Assembly: GCA_964651445.1 (NCBI GenBank)
Contig: CAZYYW010000001.1
Location: forward strand, 16,574-80,573
Source: GCA-2746365 sp964651445
GTDB taxonomy: Bacteria; Pseudomonadota; Gammaproteobacteria; SZUA-229
Length of the DNA stretch: 64,000 nt
Reading direction: 5' to 3'
The notes beneath the pieces are model-generated. The model had not been told where the DNA came from. It did not search any database and worked only from the letters and a program-made list of their open reading frames with translations. Positions within the stretch are counted from its first letter, which is position 1. Every line of letters starts with the position of its first letter. The position numbers were made by a program, and so were the translations under genes. Below, piece after piece: positions 1-9,632 of this stretch.

Positions 1-41
1 AAACTGGATAGACTAAACTACTCTGGTCAAACAAGCACAGA

Positions 42-545
42 TCAGGCTTGTATCAACGAACGTTTATTTGCTGATCTTACGGATTGGCCGGTATTGTCAT
101 ACAGTTCAGAAGCGGCCGATGCCGCCGGAGAAATTCCTTGTAAAATGTCCAGCGCATGACGTGACTGTTTCGAAATGATTTCGACAATGCTGCCATTAAC
201 ACGATTTCTATCACGGCATTTTTCTGCAACATCTATAAGACTGCTCCATAATTCGGACAGCTGTTTGTTGTCACTGAAGACTTTCTTGTTTTCTTGTGGC
301 GCTAACGTTTTTTCACCTGCCATGTTCATATTGCAGGATTCAAGCAAGCTCTCTCGCTGCCTGGAGATCACTTCGAGTTGCAGCATCCGTTCCTGTTTTT
401 CACCAACCACGGCTTCTAATATTTCAACATCGTTTTCAGAAAGCACCTTATACTCATGTTCCAATGACTGCAAAAGCAACCGGGCACATTCCAATTCCTG
501 CTCGAATACCTGCTTAATTGCATGCTGCTGATTTTTTAAGGGCAT
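42..545 (-). CDS. flgN: FlgN flagellar export chaperone
   Basis: A 167-residue, largely helical protein. In the FlgN family such proteins chaperone the hook-associated proteins FlgK and FlgL in the cytoplasm and deliver them to the type III export gate. The call rests on length, the N-terminal heptad-like helix with an E/L/Q-rich pattern, the motif SRQRESLLE near residue 62, and its position just after flgM and flgA, the usual gammaproteobacterial order flgA-flgM-flgN. The start has no strong Shine-Dalgarno, which suggests dependence on upstream translation. Sequence conservation in this family is low, so synteny carries much of the call. Confidence 0.82.
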   Translation of the reverse strand: MPLKNQQHAIKQVFEQELECARLLLQSLEHEYKVLSENDVEILEAVVGEKQERMLQLEVISRQRESLLESCNMNMAGEKTLAPQENKKVFSDNKQLSELWSSLIDVAEKCRDRNRVNGSIVEIISKQSRHALDILQGISPAASAASELYDNTGQSVRSANKRSLIQA

Positions 546-618
546 GGGTATTTACTCAATGGCTAGCCACGATAGTTAACCACCGCCAACTTGGCTTTAT
601 GGTCATCACAAATTAACG

Positions 619-930
619 TCAGGATTTTAGAATACTTTCAAATTGCATTAGTTTGTCCGCAACTCTTTCTGCATCAAGCTTGTAGCTACCATCACTGATT
701 GCCTGTTTTACCTGTTCCACACGCTGCGTATCAACCACTGGCGCATTGACGACTGAATTATTAAGCTTGCCCAGTTGTACGGCGTTATCTGACAAACTTA
801 TGGTATCAGCCGTGGAAGACCGACCGGTCTCAAGTTTTGCCGGCGTGCTTTCCACCGCCTGTTTCAGTTGGCTCTCATCTTTCAACCCATGTAACGCGGG
901 CGGCGATATGCCATTAATATCTATCGACAT
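619..930 (-). CDS. flgM: FlgM anti-sigma-28 factor
   Basis: A 103-residue protein that binds FliA (sigma-28) and blocks late flagellar transcription until it is exported through the finished hook-basal body. The N-terminus (MSIDINGI) and the C-terminal block with VDTQRVEQVKQAI, GSYKLD and ERVADKLMQFE are the family signature; the C-terminal half is the FliA-binding part. The start has GGAG upstream. A sigma-28 promoter lies about 40 bases upstream, giving the usual autoregulatory loop, although read-through from flgA is also possible. flgN follows after 73 bases. Its partner fliA is in the same window at 42817-43572. Confidence 0.93.
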   Translation of the reverse strand: MSIDINGISPPALHGLKDESQLKQAVESTPAKLETGRSSTADTISLSDNAVQLGKLNNSVVNAPVVDTQRVEQVKQAISDGSYKLDAERVADKLMQFESILKS

Positions 931-969
931 AATTTAACTCCTATTATTCTTTTTTTACTATCACACACA

Positions 970-996
970 TTAACGACCATTAATAATAAAACTTTA
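970..996 (-). promoter_or_regulatory. Sigma-28 promoter of flgM
   Basis: On the minus strand the sequence reads TAAAGTTT, 11 bases, GTCGTTAA. The -35 is an exact match to the FliA consensus TAAAGTTT-N11-GCCGATAA and the -10 matches 6 of 8. The implied transcript starts about 33 bases before the flgM ATG. Confidence 0.75.
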
Positions 997-1024
997 ATAT
1001 TTAATATAAATAGACAAATATTGA

Positions 1025-1738
1025 TTAAATGTCAACTTTAACCTCACCGCTGCCGGTGACAATTCCTTCTAGTTTTTTCTTGGATTTAGTATTAATAACG
1101 CTTATCCGTTCACCAATGGCACCACTGGCAAGTGCTTTTCCCATCATACGCACCTGCATGTTTCCTGACTGTGCCAGTATTGTGATTGATTGTCCACGCG
1201 AAATAACCTGTGGCTTTTTTAACATGCCCGGTGTCAATACAGTACCGGATGACATCCGTCTTTTTAATTTCATGCCAACACCTTGATTTAACGCTTCAAA
1301 ATGCCCATGTGACAAACTAGCGAGATCATATCTTGCCAACTTAATGTCATTTTCCGAAATTATTGTACCTTTTTGTATCTGTCGCGCTGCCACCAAGACT
1401 TGCTTATAAATACTGATACTGACCGGCACATTTAACGACCACGGTTTTGAGTCAGAACATTTGACACCGACTGTGGTTTTGCCAATGTCTCGGCCACCCC
1501 TGGGCAAAAATGCAGTCAATCTTTTTTCGCATTGTCTCAGCTTTAATCTTGAATCCAGCGAGCCCATTTTAATCTCAGGACGTTTTCCATGCTTGGATGT
1601 CGCATGCTTTGTAATAAATTCTTTTGCCGCCTGATAAATACTGTTATGACTCTGATGTGTCGCCGCATTTAAAACTGGCGTATGCAACATCAGGCATAGA
1701 CACAGAACGAATAACTGTCTGTTAAATATATTATTCAT
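1025..1738 (-). CDS. flgA: FlgA P-ring assembly chaperone
   Basis: A 237-residue periplasmic chaperone for assembly of the FlgI P ring. Residues 1-25 form a Sec signal peptide ending at LNAA. The body has the FlgA layout: an N-terminal part with two cysteines (LRQCEKRL and VGVKCSD), then a SAF-type domain beginning near VLVAARQIQKGTII and the C-terminal barrel with GQSITILAQSGNMQVRMMGKALASG. It begins 18 bases after the SPOR gene stop, so it belongs to the DGC-SPOR-flgA operon. In many relatives flgA instead pairs with chemotaxis genes. Confidence 0.93.
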   Translation of the reverse strand: MNNIFNRQLFVLCLCLMLHTPVLNAATHQSHNSIYQAAKEFITKHATSKHGKRPEIKMGSLDSRLKLRQCEKRLTAFLPRGGRDIGKTTVGVKCSDSKPWSLNVPVSISIYKQVLVAARQIQKGTIISENDIKLARYDLASLSHGHFEALNQGVGMKLKRRMSSGTVLTPGMLKKPQVISRGQSITILAQSGNMQVRMMGKALASGAIGERISVINTKSKKKLEGIVTGSGEVKVDI

Positions 1739-1756
1739 GACTCAATATGTGGCTCA

Positions 1757-2896
1757 CTAACCATGTTGTAGTGGATTTTTTCTAATCCATGCATCATTCA
1801 AGCCGTATTTATCTGCTACATCCAGCACAAAAGCATCGGCTTGCTGTCTATTTGTAAAACCATGCACGGTAAGACGATACACGGCTTGACCGTTAACCAT
1901 TGCCTGTTTTATTTTAGGTGATAAGTTTTCATCTGTTATTTGTGTGGCTAACATTTCTGCTTTATTTTTACGCTTGAATGAAGCGATAGCAACGCTGTAG
2001 CGGTTGTCTACAAGCAGTGACTGTGTTGTTGCCGCCGCCTGCTGACTAGCCGCCAACAAGTCCTTCTGAACATCTGCAATATTGCCAAGCGGCGGGTTCG
2101 TTTCTTTCAGTTTTATTTTTACAGATTGCAGTTGGGTTTTTAAGGACGCTATTTCATCCACCAATGTGGCGGCCGATGTGCTAACCAATTTGTCGGCATG
2201 AGTCTCTGCTGCAAGCGCCGTTATTATTTCCGCAGAGGATTCTTTCGTTGCTAAAGACTGATTAGCCGTTTTTACCAACTGCAAATCAATTTGCATCGGT
2301 AGTAGTTTTTCAGTTATATCTATCTGGTTAGTCGATATTTCGGCATTTTCAGGTACGACTTTATTTTGCCATTTATCTTCATAAACAATCAATGATTTTT
2401 CCAACGCATTCGTGCGCACATTAAAGTGGAAGAAACTAATCACCAGCAAGCTAATGACAGTCAGTAACAACAGTAATTGAAACCAACTACCGATGCCTGT
2501 CTTTAACAGCGTTGTTTTTGATTGTGAAAAAAAATCCGGTTTTTTTTCTCGCTTCAGACTGGCTGTTGATAACGATACAATATCTTCTTGCTGTTTTTTG
2601 TCGGTGTTTGTATTAGCCGGTGATTGCTTTACCTTCTGTTTCACCATGAAATCACGCACACTCATTGGTTTACCAGCCTCAGCGGCATCCGCTGGTCCGT
2701 CATCCTGAATCCCCTGCAGTATACTGCTTAGATTCGGGTTTTCCGATGAGATATAATTTTCAGTTGCTGTTATCACTGTTTTATCCCCTACCTGCGTTTT
2801 ATTTTTACGACTTTCTCTACGCAATATCGCTGTAAAATCAGAAATAGTCGGATCTGATTCATCTTGCGCTGGGTACATGTTGCTCATGGCAACCAT
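1757..2896 (-). CDS. SPOR-domain membrane protein in flagellar operon
   Basis: A 379-residue protein with a cytoplasmic low-complexity N-terminus (1-140), one membrane helix at about 140-162 (FQLLLLLTVISLLVISFF), a coiled-coil periplasmic segment at about 165-290, and a C-terminal SPOR domain at about 300-375 (YSVAIASFKRKNKAEMLA ... YRLTVHGFTNRQQADAFV). SPOR domains bind denuded septal or remodelled peptidoglycan. The ATG shares one base with the stop of the upstream diguanylate cyclase (TAATG), so the two are translationally coupled, and flgA follows. A role in placing the P ring or rod through the wall is an inference from context. No specific gene name is recognised. Confidence 0.8.
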   Translation of the reverse strand: MVAMSNMYPAQDESDPTISDFTAILRRESRKNKTQVGDKTVITATENYISSENPNLSSILQGIQDDGPADAAEAGKPMSVRDFMVKQKVKQSPANTNTDKKQQEDIVSLSTASLKREKKPDFFSQSKTTLLKTGIGSWFQLLLLLTVISLLVISFFHFNVRTNALEKSLIVYEDKWQNKVVPENAEISTNQIDITEKLLPMQIDLQLVKTANQSLATKESSAEIITALAAETHADKLVSTSAATLVDEIASLKTQLQSVKIKLKETNPPLGNIADVQKDLLAASQQAAATTQSLLVDNRYSVAIASFKRKNKAEMLATQITDENLSPKIKQAMVNGQAVYRLTVHGFTNRQQADAFVLDVADKYGLNDAWIRKNPLQHG

Positions 2897-3828
2897 TACA
2901 CGTTACCTGATTCCCTGCTGCCATCAGGCAAATCACCGTAAATACGATTCTTCCCAAGTATTTTTGCATGATATAACGCGGTATTAACTCGATCGAATAA
3001 TTTTGTCGCGGTATCATCATAAGCAACGGTAACAACGCCGGCACTCAAAGTGAAGGCAATATCATTGCCTTGATATTGACAGCTATCAGACAAAACATAG
3101 TCTTTTATTCTTCTCGCCGCTTCTACCGATTCAGGCTTACTGGTATGTGGCAAGAAGACAAGAAACTCGTCGCCGCCATTACGATAAACAACATCACTGT
3201 AACGTGCTTTCTTTTCAATTCGTCGCGCCACTTCCACCAAAACTGCGTCACCCGCTGACTTACCGTGTTGCTTATTAATGCCTTTCAAGTCATCCAGATC
3301 AAACATTAATAAAGAGAATGGTTTTTTATAGCGTTGCGCTCTTTTTATTTCCAGCTCAACGATGTCATGGTAATAACTGCCATTTCGTAAACCTGTAAGC
3401 TCATCACGTTGCGCAAAGCGAATGACCTGTTGAAAGCGTAAAGCGTTACGCAAAGGTAAAGCCAGACCCGCAATCATCACTTCGATGGTTTCCAGTTCTG
3501 CTTTTACAAACTCAGCATCACGGGTAATGGTTAAACTGCCCAGTGAACGCTGAGCATAAGTGAGCACATAATTGCACCGATGATCACCCGCTGTGCCATT
3601 TATCAAGGAGGTTTTTGTTAACTCATCCTTATACTCAATACTGTCAAAGGGTATCTGTGCTTGCAGATCGCTGATAAAGGTGTCAAATAGTTGGTAGAAA
3701 TCCAATGCTTCATGCAAGCGATTAATGAAACTTGTTAGCCATGCGCTGCGGACGGTGTCCATGCACATATTGCTTTCATTAGCGATTTTTCTGTTATTTG
3801 CATGCAACTGTATAATACGTTCAGCCAT
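2896..3828 (-). CDS. Diguanylate cyclase (GGDEF) in flagellar operon
   Basis: A 310-residue cytoplasmic protein with an N-terminal GAF-like sensory region (1-135) and a C-terminal GGDEF domain (about 140-300). The active-site loop is intact (YRNGGDEFLVF) and an allosteric I-site RYSD lies five residues before it, so it should make c-di-GMP from two GTP with product inhibition. No membrane segment is visible. GAGGAAAC precedes the ATG. It is the first gene of an operon with the SPOR protein and flgA, behind an exact sigma-54 promoter, which ties its expression to the early/middle flagellar class. Confidence 0.9.
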   Translation of the reverse strand: MAERIIQLHANNRKIANESNMCMDTVRSAWLTSFINRLHEALDFYQLFDTFISDLQAQIPFDSIEYKDELTKTSLINGTAGDHRCNYVLTYAQRSLGSLTITRDAEFVKAELETIEVMIAGLALPLRNALRFQQVIRFAQRDELTGLRNGSYYHDIVELEIKRAQRYKKPFSLLMFDLDDLKGINKQHGKSAGDAVLVEVARRIEKKARYSDVVYRNGGDEFLVFLPHTSKPESVEAARRIKDYVLSDSCQYQGNDIAFTLSAGVVTVAYDDTATKLFDRVNTALYHAKILGKNRIYGDLPDGSRESGNV

Positions 3829-3867
3829 CTGTGTTTCCTCGAAGCATTAATCTTACGTTACAACAAA

Positions 3868-3882
3868 GCAACAACTGTGCCA
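3868..3882 (-). promoter_or_regulatory. Sigma-54 promoter of DGC-SPOR-flgA operon
   Basis: The minus strand reads TGGCAC-AGTTG-TTGC, an exact -24/-12 match to the TGGCAC-N5-TTGC consensus. The implied start lies about 30 bases before the cyclase ATG. FlrC or FleQ from this window is the likely activator (inference). Confidence 0.85.
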
Positions 3883-4045
3883 GAACACCTCGTACAGTAA
3901 TAACAGTGGCTTAGCATAAAAAAATTTTATTAACGACAATTTTTTGACGCTAGACGGCAGGCTGTATTCTGCACAATGAAGCAATAGGCGGCAAAGTTTT
4001 GCCGCTATGTTAGAAACCCTTAGGATTGAGGGTGGATTAAATACA

Positions 4046-5449
4046 CTAAGAAAGGAGCCCTATAGAGGGTTTTGCATGTGCCATCCCTGGTTTATACGGC
4101 AAACTAAAAGTAAAAATCGCTCCCGCTTCACCGCTAACATTGCCGGCCGTTATCATGCCGCCGTGGTAGTGGATGATTTCCCGGCAAATTGCCAAACCTA
4201 GGCCGGTTCCACCAACGCCATTTACGGTTTTACTGGATTGTTCAAACTCATTAAAGATGCTTTCCAGTTCAGCTTCCGGTATACCGATGCCCTGATCGCG
4301 GATGATTAGCGATATCGCCGACACAGCACCCTTCATGGCATACTCCGTTTGCACATCAATTTCAGTTCTTTCAAAATTCACCTTGATGCTGGCGCCTGGC
4401 GGTGAAAACTTTATCGCATTCGACAACAAATTCTTGATGACCTGGTTTATCTTAATATTGTCAAACATTGCGAGGGTTTCTACTGTTGCCGGTACAACCT
4501 CTATTTCTAACGCTTTGCCGCTAAACAGTGGGCTTAATTCATCAATCGCTTTTGCCAATGTTGTTTGCAAGTCATTTTCTGTAACGATAAACTGCATACG
4601 ACCCGCTTCTAATTTAGAGAGATCAAGCAGGTCATCTAATAAGCCGAGTAAACGTTGTCCACTATCATTAATACGCATAAAATAATTACTGATTTTTGTA
4701 TTGATGTTAACGTCTACTTTTTCTGCGCCCAAACTGGAAAAGCCCAGTATTGCATGCATTGGTGTACGCAATTCATGCGACATTTTGGCTAAAAAATCTG
4801 ATTTGGCACGGTTTGCTAATTCCGCCTTTTCACGCTGTAACAACAATTCATGTTCACGCTCATGGGAACGCACTTGCATCTTCAGCATTTCCGTCCAGTT
4901 TTGACAGTACGTTTTTGTGTTTTTCAATAAAAATAAAACCAGCAGAAATAACATGACCTCTAAAAAAACCAGATGATAACCCTGAATATACGTCTGTAGT
5001 TGCAAAGAAATCATCAGTGGCGTTATTACAATCAATATAAAAATCACCGAAAACTGCATCTGATACGATAAAGTCGTAGTAGCACCCGTCACTAATGTCG
5101 CGATGACCATGACTAATAACAACACGCTCTGACCATCAACCACCGGTATCAGAATAAGGCTTAAAGCGCCCCAGCAAGTCGCCGAAAAGAGGGTCCCAAA
5201 TAGTATAAACAGCCTCGCCCTTTTAAAATTTACCCTGCTCTCTCTTTTTGCTTTTTTATATGACAGTGCGGCAAGCAGGCGCAATAGGTCTACGCCAAGA
5301 ATAGTGACAAACCAAAAATGGAATGCCATTGATTCGACTTTTGTGCTGAACATTAAATATAAAGCAATAACCGCACTAGCCATGATGGCAATCGAATAAA
5401 ATCGGTTACTGTTAATAAGGTCAATTTGTGCTTCTTCAACTTCTGTCAT
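4046..5449 (-). CDS. Membrane sensor histidine kinase
   Basis: A 467-residue kinase with about six predicted membrane helices in residues 15-175, a short coiled linker (EHELLLQREKAELANRAKSDF), a HisKA domain with the phospho-acceptor in MSHELRTPMHAILG, and an HATPase domain with N-box NLLSNAIKF, G1 DQGIGI and G2 GGTGLGLAI. No periplasmic sensor domain or receiver is fused. Its layout and linker resemble the N-terminal half of the hybrid kinase at 30718-32934, so the two are probably paralogues. It is divergent from the large hybrid protein that follows; no dedicated response regulator is adjacent. The signal is unknown. Confidence 0.88.
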   Translation of the reverse strand: MTEVEEAQIDLINSNRFYSIAIMASAVIALYLMFSTKVESMAFHFWFVTILGVDLLRLLAALSYKKAKRESRVNFKRARLFILFGTLFSATCWGALSLILIPVVDGQSVLLLVMVIATLVTGATTTLSYQMQFSVIFILIVITPLMISLQLQTYIQGYHLVFLEVMLFLLVLFLLKNTKTYCQNWTEMLKMQVRSHEREHELLLQREKAELANRAKSDFLAKMSHELRTPMHAILGFSSLGAEKVDVNINTKISNYFMRINDSGQRLLGLLDDLLDLSKLEAGRMQFIVTENDLQTTLAKAIDELSPLFSGKALEIEVVPATVETLAMFDNIKINQVIKNLLSNAIKFSPPGASIKVNFERTEIDVQTEYAMKGAVSAISLIIRDQGIGIPEAELESIFNEFEQSSKTVNGVGGTGLGLAICREIIHYHGGMITAGNVSGEAGAIFTFSLPYKPGMAHAKPSIGLLS

Positions 5450-5646
5450 GGATATTATTTTTTTATTATTGTCATTACTTTACATTTTTTTACATAAAGC
5501 TTATTGCCAGTCTCTGGCGAATACTTATTATGTTAGGCAATCTTGGATTGATTCTGAATAAGCAGATTGCACGTCAGTTCCACGAATTAATCCGAGGTTC
5601 CTTAAAACACACTACAAAAACTTAACATATATTGAGAATAATATAT

Positions 5647-5674
5647 TAAAGTTTAATGGCTTATATCCCGATAT
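5647..5674 (+). promoter_or_regulatory. Candidate sigma-28 promoter of hybrid kinase gene
   Basis: The plus strand reads TAAAGTTT, 12 bases, CCCGATAT. The -35 is exact and the -10 matches 6 of 8, but the spacer is one base longer than optimal. It lies in the 343-base divergent region 5450-5792, where nothing else was recognised. Confidence 0.45.
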
Positions 5675-5792
5675 TGTTAACGATACTATAAATAACAATA
5701 CTCTGGCTGTCATTATTAAATGATTCAAATGGACGTAACTATGAACACTAACTCAGTTTCAGAAATATTCATAAGCAGTGCAGGCTAACCAT

Positions 5793-5840
5793 ATGTCTGA
5801 TAAAAAACAAGCCGAGATGTCTGATAAAAAACAAGCCGAG
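5793..5840 (+). repeat. 24-bp perfect tandem repeat at a start codon
   Basis: Two exact head-to-tail copies of a 24-base unit (5793-5816 and 5817-5840) encode MSDKKQAE twice. Each copy begins with an in-frame ATG, so the gene has two equivalent start codons. This looks like slipped-strand duplication. Confidence 0.9.
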
Positions 5841-8800
5841 CTAAAACGGCAGATTGCTCAACTAAAAAAAACCAATCGCACATTAAACGAGCGCATTGCT
5901 CGTACCATAAACAATGCCAATGAACCCGACAATCTACCCACAACTCTCTCTCAGACAGACGACAGTATAGGCAAAAAAACACACATAGTAACAACAAGTC
6001 GTCCCGAAATAAAAAAAGCTGCGGCTGTAAACAGTAATTTTCTGGCAACCATAAGCCACGAAATACGAACACCCATGAATGGCATTATGGGCATGCTGGA
6101 ACTATTGCTTAAAACACCGGTGAATGAACGTCAACGCCATCTAGCCAGTACCGCACATAATTCTGCTGAATCCTTGTTGATGGTTATAAATGACATCCTC
6201 GATTTTTCCAGGATTGATTCTGGCAAATTACAGTTGTGCAAAGACAGCTTCAACCTGCTCCACTTGTTTAACGATGTTGTTGACCTGATTAGCGACAGTG
6301 CGCAGAAAAAAAATATCCGGTTAATTGTTCAACTCCCTGAAACAATAGAACATGATGTTATTGGCGACTCTGTTCGGCTACGTCAGGTAATGCTAAACAT
6401 ACTGAACAATGCCATCAAGTTTACCGAACAGGGCGAGGTTGAACTATGCGCCACAATCGATACGCTAGACCGGTGTATGAAGGTCAACGTCGTGGTGCGC
6501 GATACGGGCATAGGCATAGAAACCGCCCGTCAACCCATTATTTTTGAACCATTCGAACAAGAAGGCAGCGCTCGTTCAACCAGAAATTTTGGTGGTACCG
6601 GTCTTGGCCTGGCGATTTCCCGCGATCTCATTGCACTTATGGGGGGTGAAATTACGCTGCAAAGTACGCTTGGTGAAGGCAGCGCCTTTCACTTTTCTAT
6701 CGAGCTAGGCATTGCAAGCCATACCACGAATGAAAAGGAAGTCAATAATGCTCGTATTTTACTGGCAGAAGACAACCATCTTAACCAGGAGGTCATGCGT
6801 GAGCAGTTAGATGTTTTAGGTTTCAACATTGAAGTCGTTGAAAACGGTCTACAGGCTCTTGATGCGATCAAACAAAATACCTATTCGCTGGTTTTTATGG
6901 ACACTCATATGCCGTGCATGGACGGTTTTGCAGCCACCGAGGCCATTCGAACTTTTGAGCAGGAACAACGCCGCCCGCCTGTGCCTATTATCGCTCTAAC
7001 CACTGACACTTCTGCAAACATAGAAGCGCATTGTCAAAGAGTCGGCATGAATGCATCGATGGCAAAACCGTTTTCCATTGACGACATCGAAAATGTTTTA
7101 AGTGCATGGTTATGTAGCACAACGCAAACAAAACCTGCGATAAAAGATAAGGGAGAGCCTTCCATTGTAGACAGCGCAGAAGTGTTAAATATGGCGACCA
7201 TTGAACAGCTACGAAAACTGGGTAATAACAGTGGCAAGGATACTCTGGGCAATGTTATTAAACGCTTTCAGGAATCTTCTCTAGCTCAGCTACAAAGCAT
7301 GCAGCTTGCCGTAAAAAATAAAGATTACAGTGATTTTTCAGCCATCGCGCATGCTTTGAAATCTTCCAGCGCAACCCTTGGTGCCAGTCTGGTTTACAAC
7401 ACCAGCGCCGAATTAGAACAACTCGCCAATGCCAATAAAACTGACGCCATCGCACAACACGTCATTCGACTGGAAAGACAATTACAGCTTTCTTTACAGA
7501 CCTTATATGATTTAAAAACAGCGCCCTACCCTGTCGGTACACCCACCGTTGGCAGCGGTCAGTATCTACTGCTGGTCGATGATGATATGGCTACACTGGA
7601 AATCATTCAAACGGCAATGCAACAATTCGGCTACAGAATAGACAGTGCCAGCAGCGGCCAGCAGGCACTGCAACTGATGCTCAATAATACGTATGATCTG
7701 GTCATTACCGATTTGCAAATGCCTGGCATGGACGGCTACGCACTATGCAGTGCTATTCGTGTGAACTACAGCCCAGAAACGCTGCCTATTTTGATTCTCA
7801 CCAGCACCGCTGATGATGTACAGGTACAACATGCTTACGAAACCGGCATTAGCAACTTTATTGTTAAACCGGTTAACTTGCTCAATCTTGCTTATACCGT
7901 GCTCTTTACTCTGCAAAATACGCGCAATGCTAAGGCGCTGTGGCATAACCAGCAATTACTGGAAGCGGCTGAGCATACCGCCCAAGTCAGCCACTGGTCA
8001 TGGGAAATAAACAAACAACAAATACAGTTCTCTCGCCATTTGCAACGCTACTTCAGTCAGCCTCTTGACGGCGTAACAAGTCTCGATGAATTAATTGCCG
8101 CCATTGGCAATAAAAGCATGCACAGCGCAGTAAAATCCTGCCTCAGCAATGGTCGTGAATCCAGTTGGGAGCAAGAAATTCATCAAACAGAAGCGACGCC
8201 TGCTCGCTATCTTCTACACCGCATTCGCATGGTTAACAGCAAGGATGAAAAACCCATGCTAATAGGCACGGTTCAGGAAATATCTTCCATTCGCCGCGCT
8301 GAACAACGCATTATGGAATTGGCCTATTATGATTCCCTTACTAAACTAAGCAGCCGTTCTAATTTTAACAATCAGCTAAAAAACTTAATTATCAGCTCAC
8401 GTCGGCGCTCTGAAAAATTTGCCTTGTTATACCTTGATTTGGATGAATTTAAAAACATCAACGACAGCTTTGGCCATGATGTAGGAGACCAACTGCTGAT
8501 AGAAGTTGCCAATCGTTTGCGCGAGCTACTTCGTGAATCCGACTTTGCCAGCCGTTTGGGTGGTGATGAGTTCTGCCTGTTAATAAACGATATTGAAGAC
8601 AATCTTTTTGCCGCCAACATTGCTCAACGGTGCCTAGAGTTACTGGCACTACCCTTCACTCTAGCCGGTACAACACTCACGCCTCATGCCAGCATCGGCA
8701 TCGCCATTTATCCTCATGATGGCAACAATAGCGGCACTTTGATCAAAGCCGCCGATACCGCCATGTACGAAGCCAAGAAAGCTGGCAAGCGACAATATGC

Positions 8801-9629
8801 ATTTTACGAACCGGCGATGACAGATGCAGCGCAACACCGTTTAACCATTGAAAGCGATTTACGCAGCGCCCTCAAAGAACAACAGTTTGAACTATATTAC
8901 CAACCAAAAATTTCTCTTAGAAACGGAAAAATTCAAAGTGTCGAAGCCCTGATCCGTTGGAATCACCCTCACGGAAAACAACTAACACCGGATAAATTTA
9001 TTGCCGATGCAGAGCGCATAGGCCTAATCAAAGAACTCGGCGAGTGGGTGGTGCTGCAAGCCTGTAAGCAAATTAAAAAATGGCAGAATCAAGGTGTCAG
9101 CAAGCTGGCTGTTGCCGTCAATATTTCGCCTCAACATTTTGCTGAGACCAACTTTGCGCAAAATATTGCCAATATCGTGAACGCCAACGGCGTTTCATCT
9201 TCACTGATTGAAATAGAAATTACTGAAAGTACATCGCGTGACCAACAGGTATTTTTAAACACCTGCCGTCAATTACGTGAATTAGGTTTCACAACGGCGA
9301 TCGATGATTTTGGCACCGGCTACTCATCACTGTCAGTACTCAAAGGCGCATCTGTAGACGTATTAAAGATTGACCGTGAATTTATTCGCCACTTACCGAA
9401 TGATACACAATCATCAGTACTCGTTGGCACCATGCTAGGCATGAGCAAGGCACTGGGTTTGCAAGTAGTCGCCGAAGGCGTTGAAACCGAAGCCCAGCTA
9501 AAGGTACTTATCGCTATGGGCTGTCACATGGCACAGGGCTATTATTTCAGCAAACCGGTACCCGCTGCAGATATTCCAGCATTGACCAAATGCTGTTTTC
9601 GTCGACCCAATGCCGAACAGGTTGCATAA
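5793..9629 (+). CDS. Giant hybrid: HK-REC-HPt-REC-GGDEF-EAL
   Basis: A soluble protein of about 1278 residues. In order: coiled coil (1-80); HisKA (His in SHEIRTPMNG, about 89); HATPase (LNNAIKF, DTGIGIE, GGTGLGLAI, to about 290); receiver 1 (about 320-440, Asp in FMDTHMPCMDG); HPt (His in HALKSSSATLG, about 519); receiver 2 (about 590-705, ITDLQMPGMDG); a PAS-like stretch; GGDEF (about 845-1003, RLGGDEF with RESD I-site); EAL (about 1015-1266, EALIRW and DDFGTGYSSL). Both c-di-GMP motifs are intact, so the complete internal phosphorelay could set cyclase against phosphodiesterase. An in-frame GTG at 5778 is possible, but ATG 5793 or 5817 is preferred. The HDOD gene follows after three bases. 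Confidence 0.93.
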   Translation: MSDKKQAEMSDKKQAELKRQIAQLKKTNRTLNERIARTINNANEPDNLPTTLSQTDDSIGKKTHIVTTSRPEIKKAAAVNSNFLATISHEIRTPMNGIMGMLELLLKTPVNERQRHLASTAHNSAESLLMVINDILDFSRIDSGKLQLCKDSFNLLHLFNDVVDLISDSAQKKNIRLIVQLPETIEHDVIGDSVRLRQVMLNILNNAIKFTEQGEVELCATIDTLDRCMKVNVVVRDTGIGIETARQPIIFEPFEQEGSARSTRNFGGTGLGLAISRDLIALMGGEITLQSTLGEGSAFHFSIELGIASHTTNEKEVNNARILLAEDNHLNQEVMREQLDVLGFNIEVVENGLQALDAIKQNTYSLVFMDTHMPCMDGFAATEAIRTFEQEQRRPPVPIIALTTDTSANIEAHCQRVGMNASMAKPFSIDDIENVLSAWLCSTTQTKPAIKDKGEPSIVDSAEVLNMATIEQLRKLGNNSGKDTLGNVIKRFQESSLAQLQSMQLAVKNKDYSDFSAIAHALKSSSATLGASLVYNTSAELEQLANANKTDAIAQHVIRLERQLQLSLQTLYDLKTAPYPVGTPTVGSGQYLLLVDDDMATLEIIQTAMQQFGYRIDSASSGQQALQLMLNNTYDLVITDLQMPGMDGYALCSAIRVNYSPETLPILILTSTADDVQVQHAYETGISNFIVKPVNLLNLAYTVLFTLQNTRNAKALWHNQQLLEAAEHTAQVSHWSWEINKQQIQFSRHLQRYFSQPLDGVTSLDELIAAIGNKSMHSAVKSCLSNGRESSWEQEIHQTEATPARYLLHRIRMVNSKDEKPMLIGTVQEISSIRRAEQRIMELAYYDSLTKLSSRSNFNNQLKNLIISSRRRSEKFALLYLDLDEFKNINDSFGHDVGDQLLIEVANRLRELLRESDFASRLGGDEFCLLINDIEDNLFAANIAQRCLELLALPFTLAGTTLTPHASIGIAIYPHDGNNSGTLIKAADTAMYEAKKAGKRQYAFYEPAMTDAAQHRLTIESDLRSALKEQQFELYYQPKISLRNGKIQSVEALIRWNHPHGKQLTPDKFIADAERIGLIKELGEWVVLQACKQIKKWQNQGVSKLAVAVNISPQHFAETNFAQNIANIVNANGVSSSLIEIEITESTSRDQQVFLNTCRQLRELGFTTAIDDFGTGYSSLSVLKGASVDVLKIDREFIRHLPNDTQSSVLVGTMLGMSKALGLQVVAEGVETEAQLKVLIAMGCHMAQGYYFSKPVPAADIPALTKCCFRRPNAEQVA

Positions 9630-9632
9630 CCC

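Noticed and set aside
4058..4076. Hairpin CCCT-ATAG-AGGG with following T residues, as a terminator
   Set aside because: The stem is four base pairs, lies within the 3' end of the kinase gene, and the T run is on the wrong strand for that gene.
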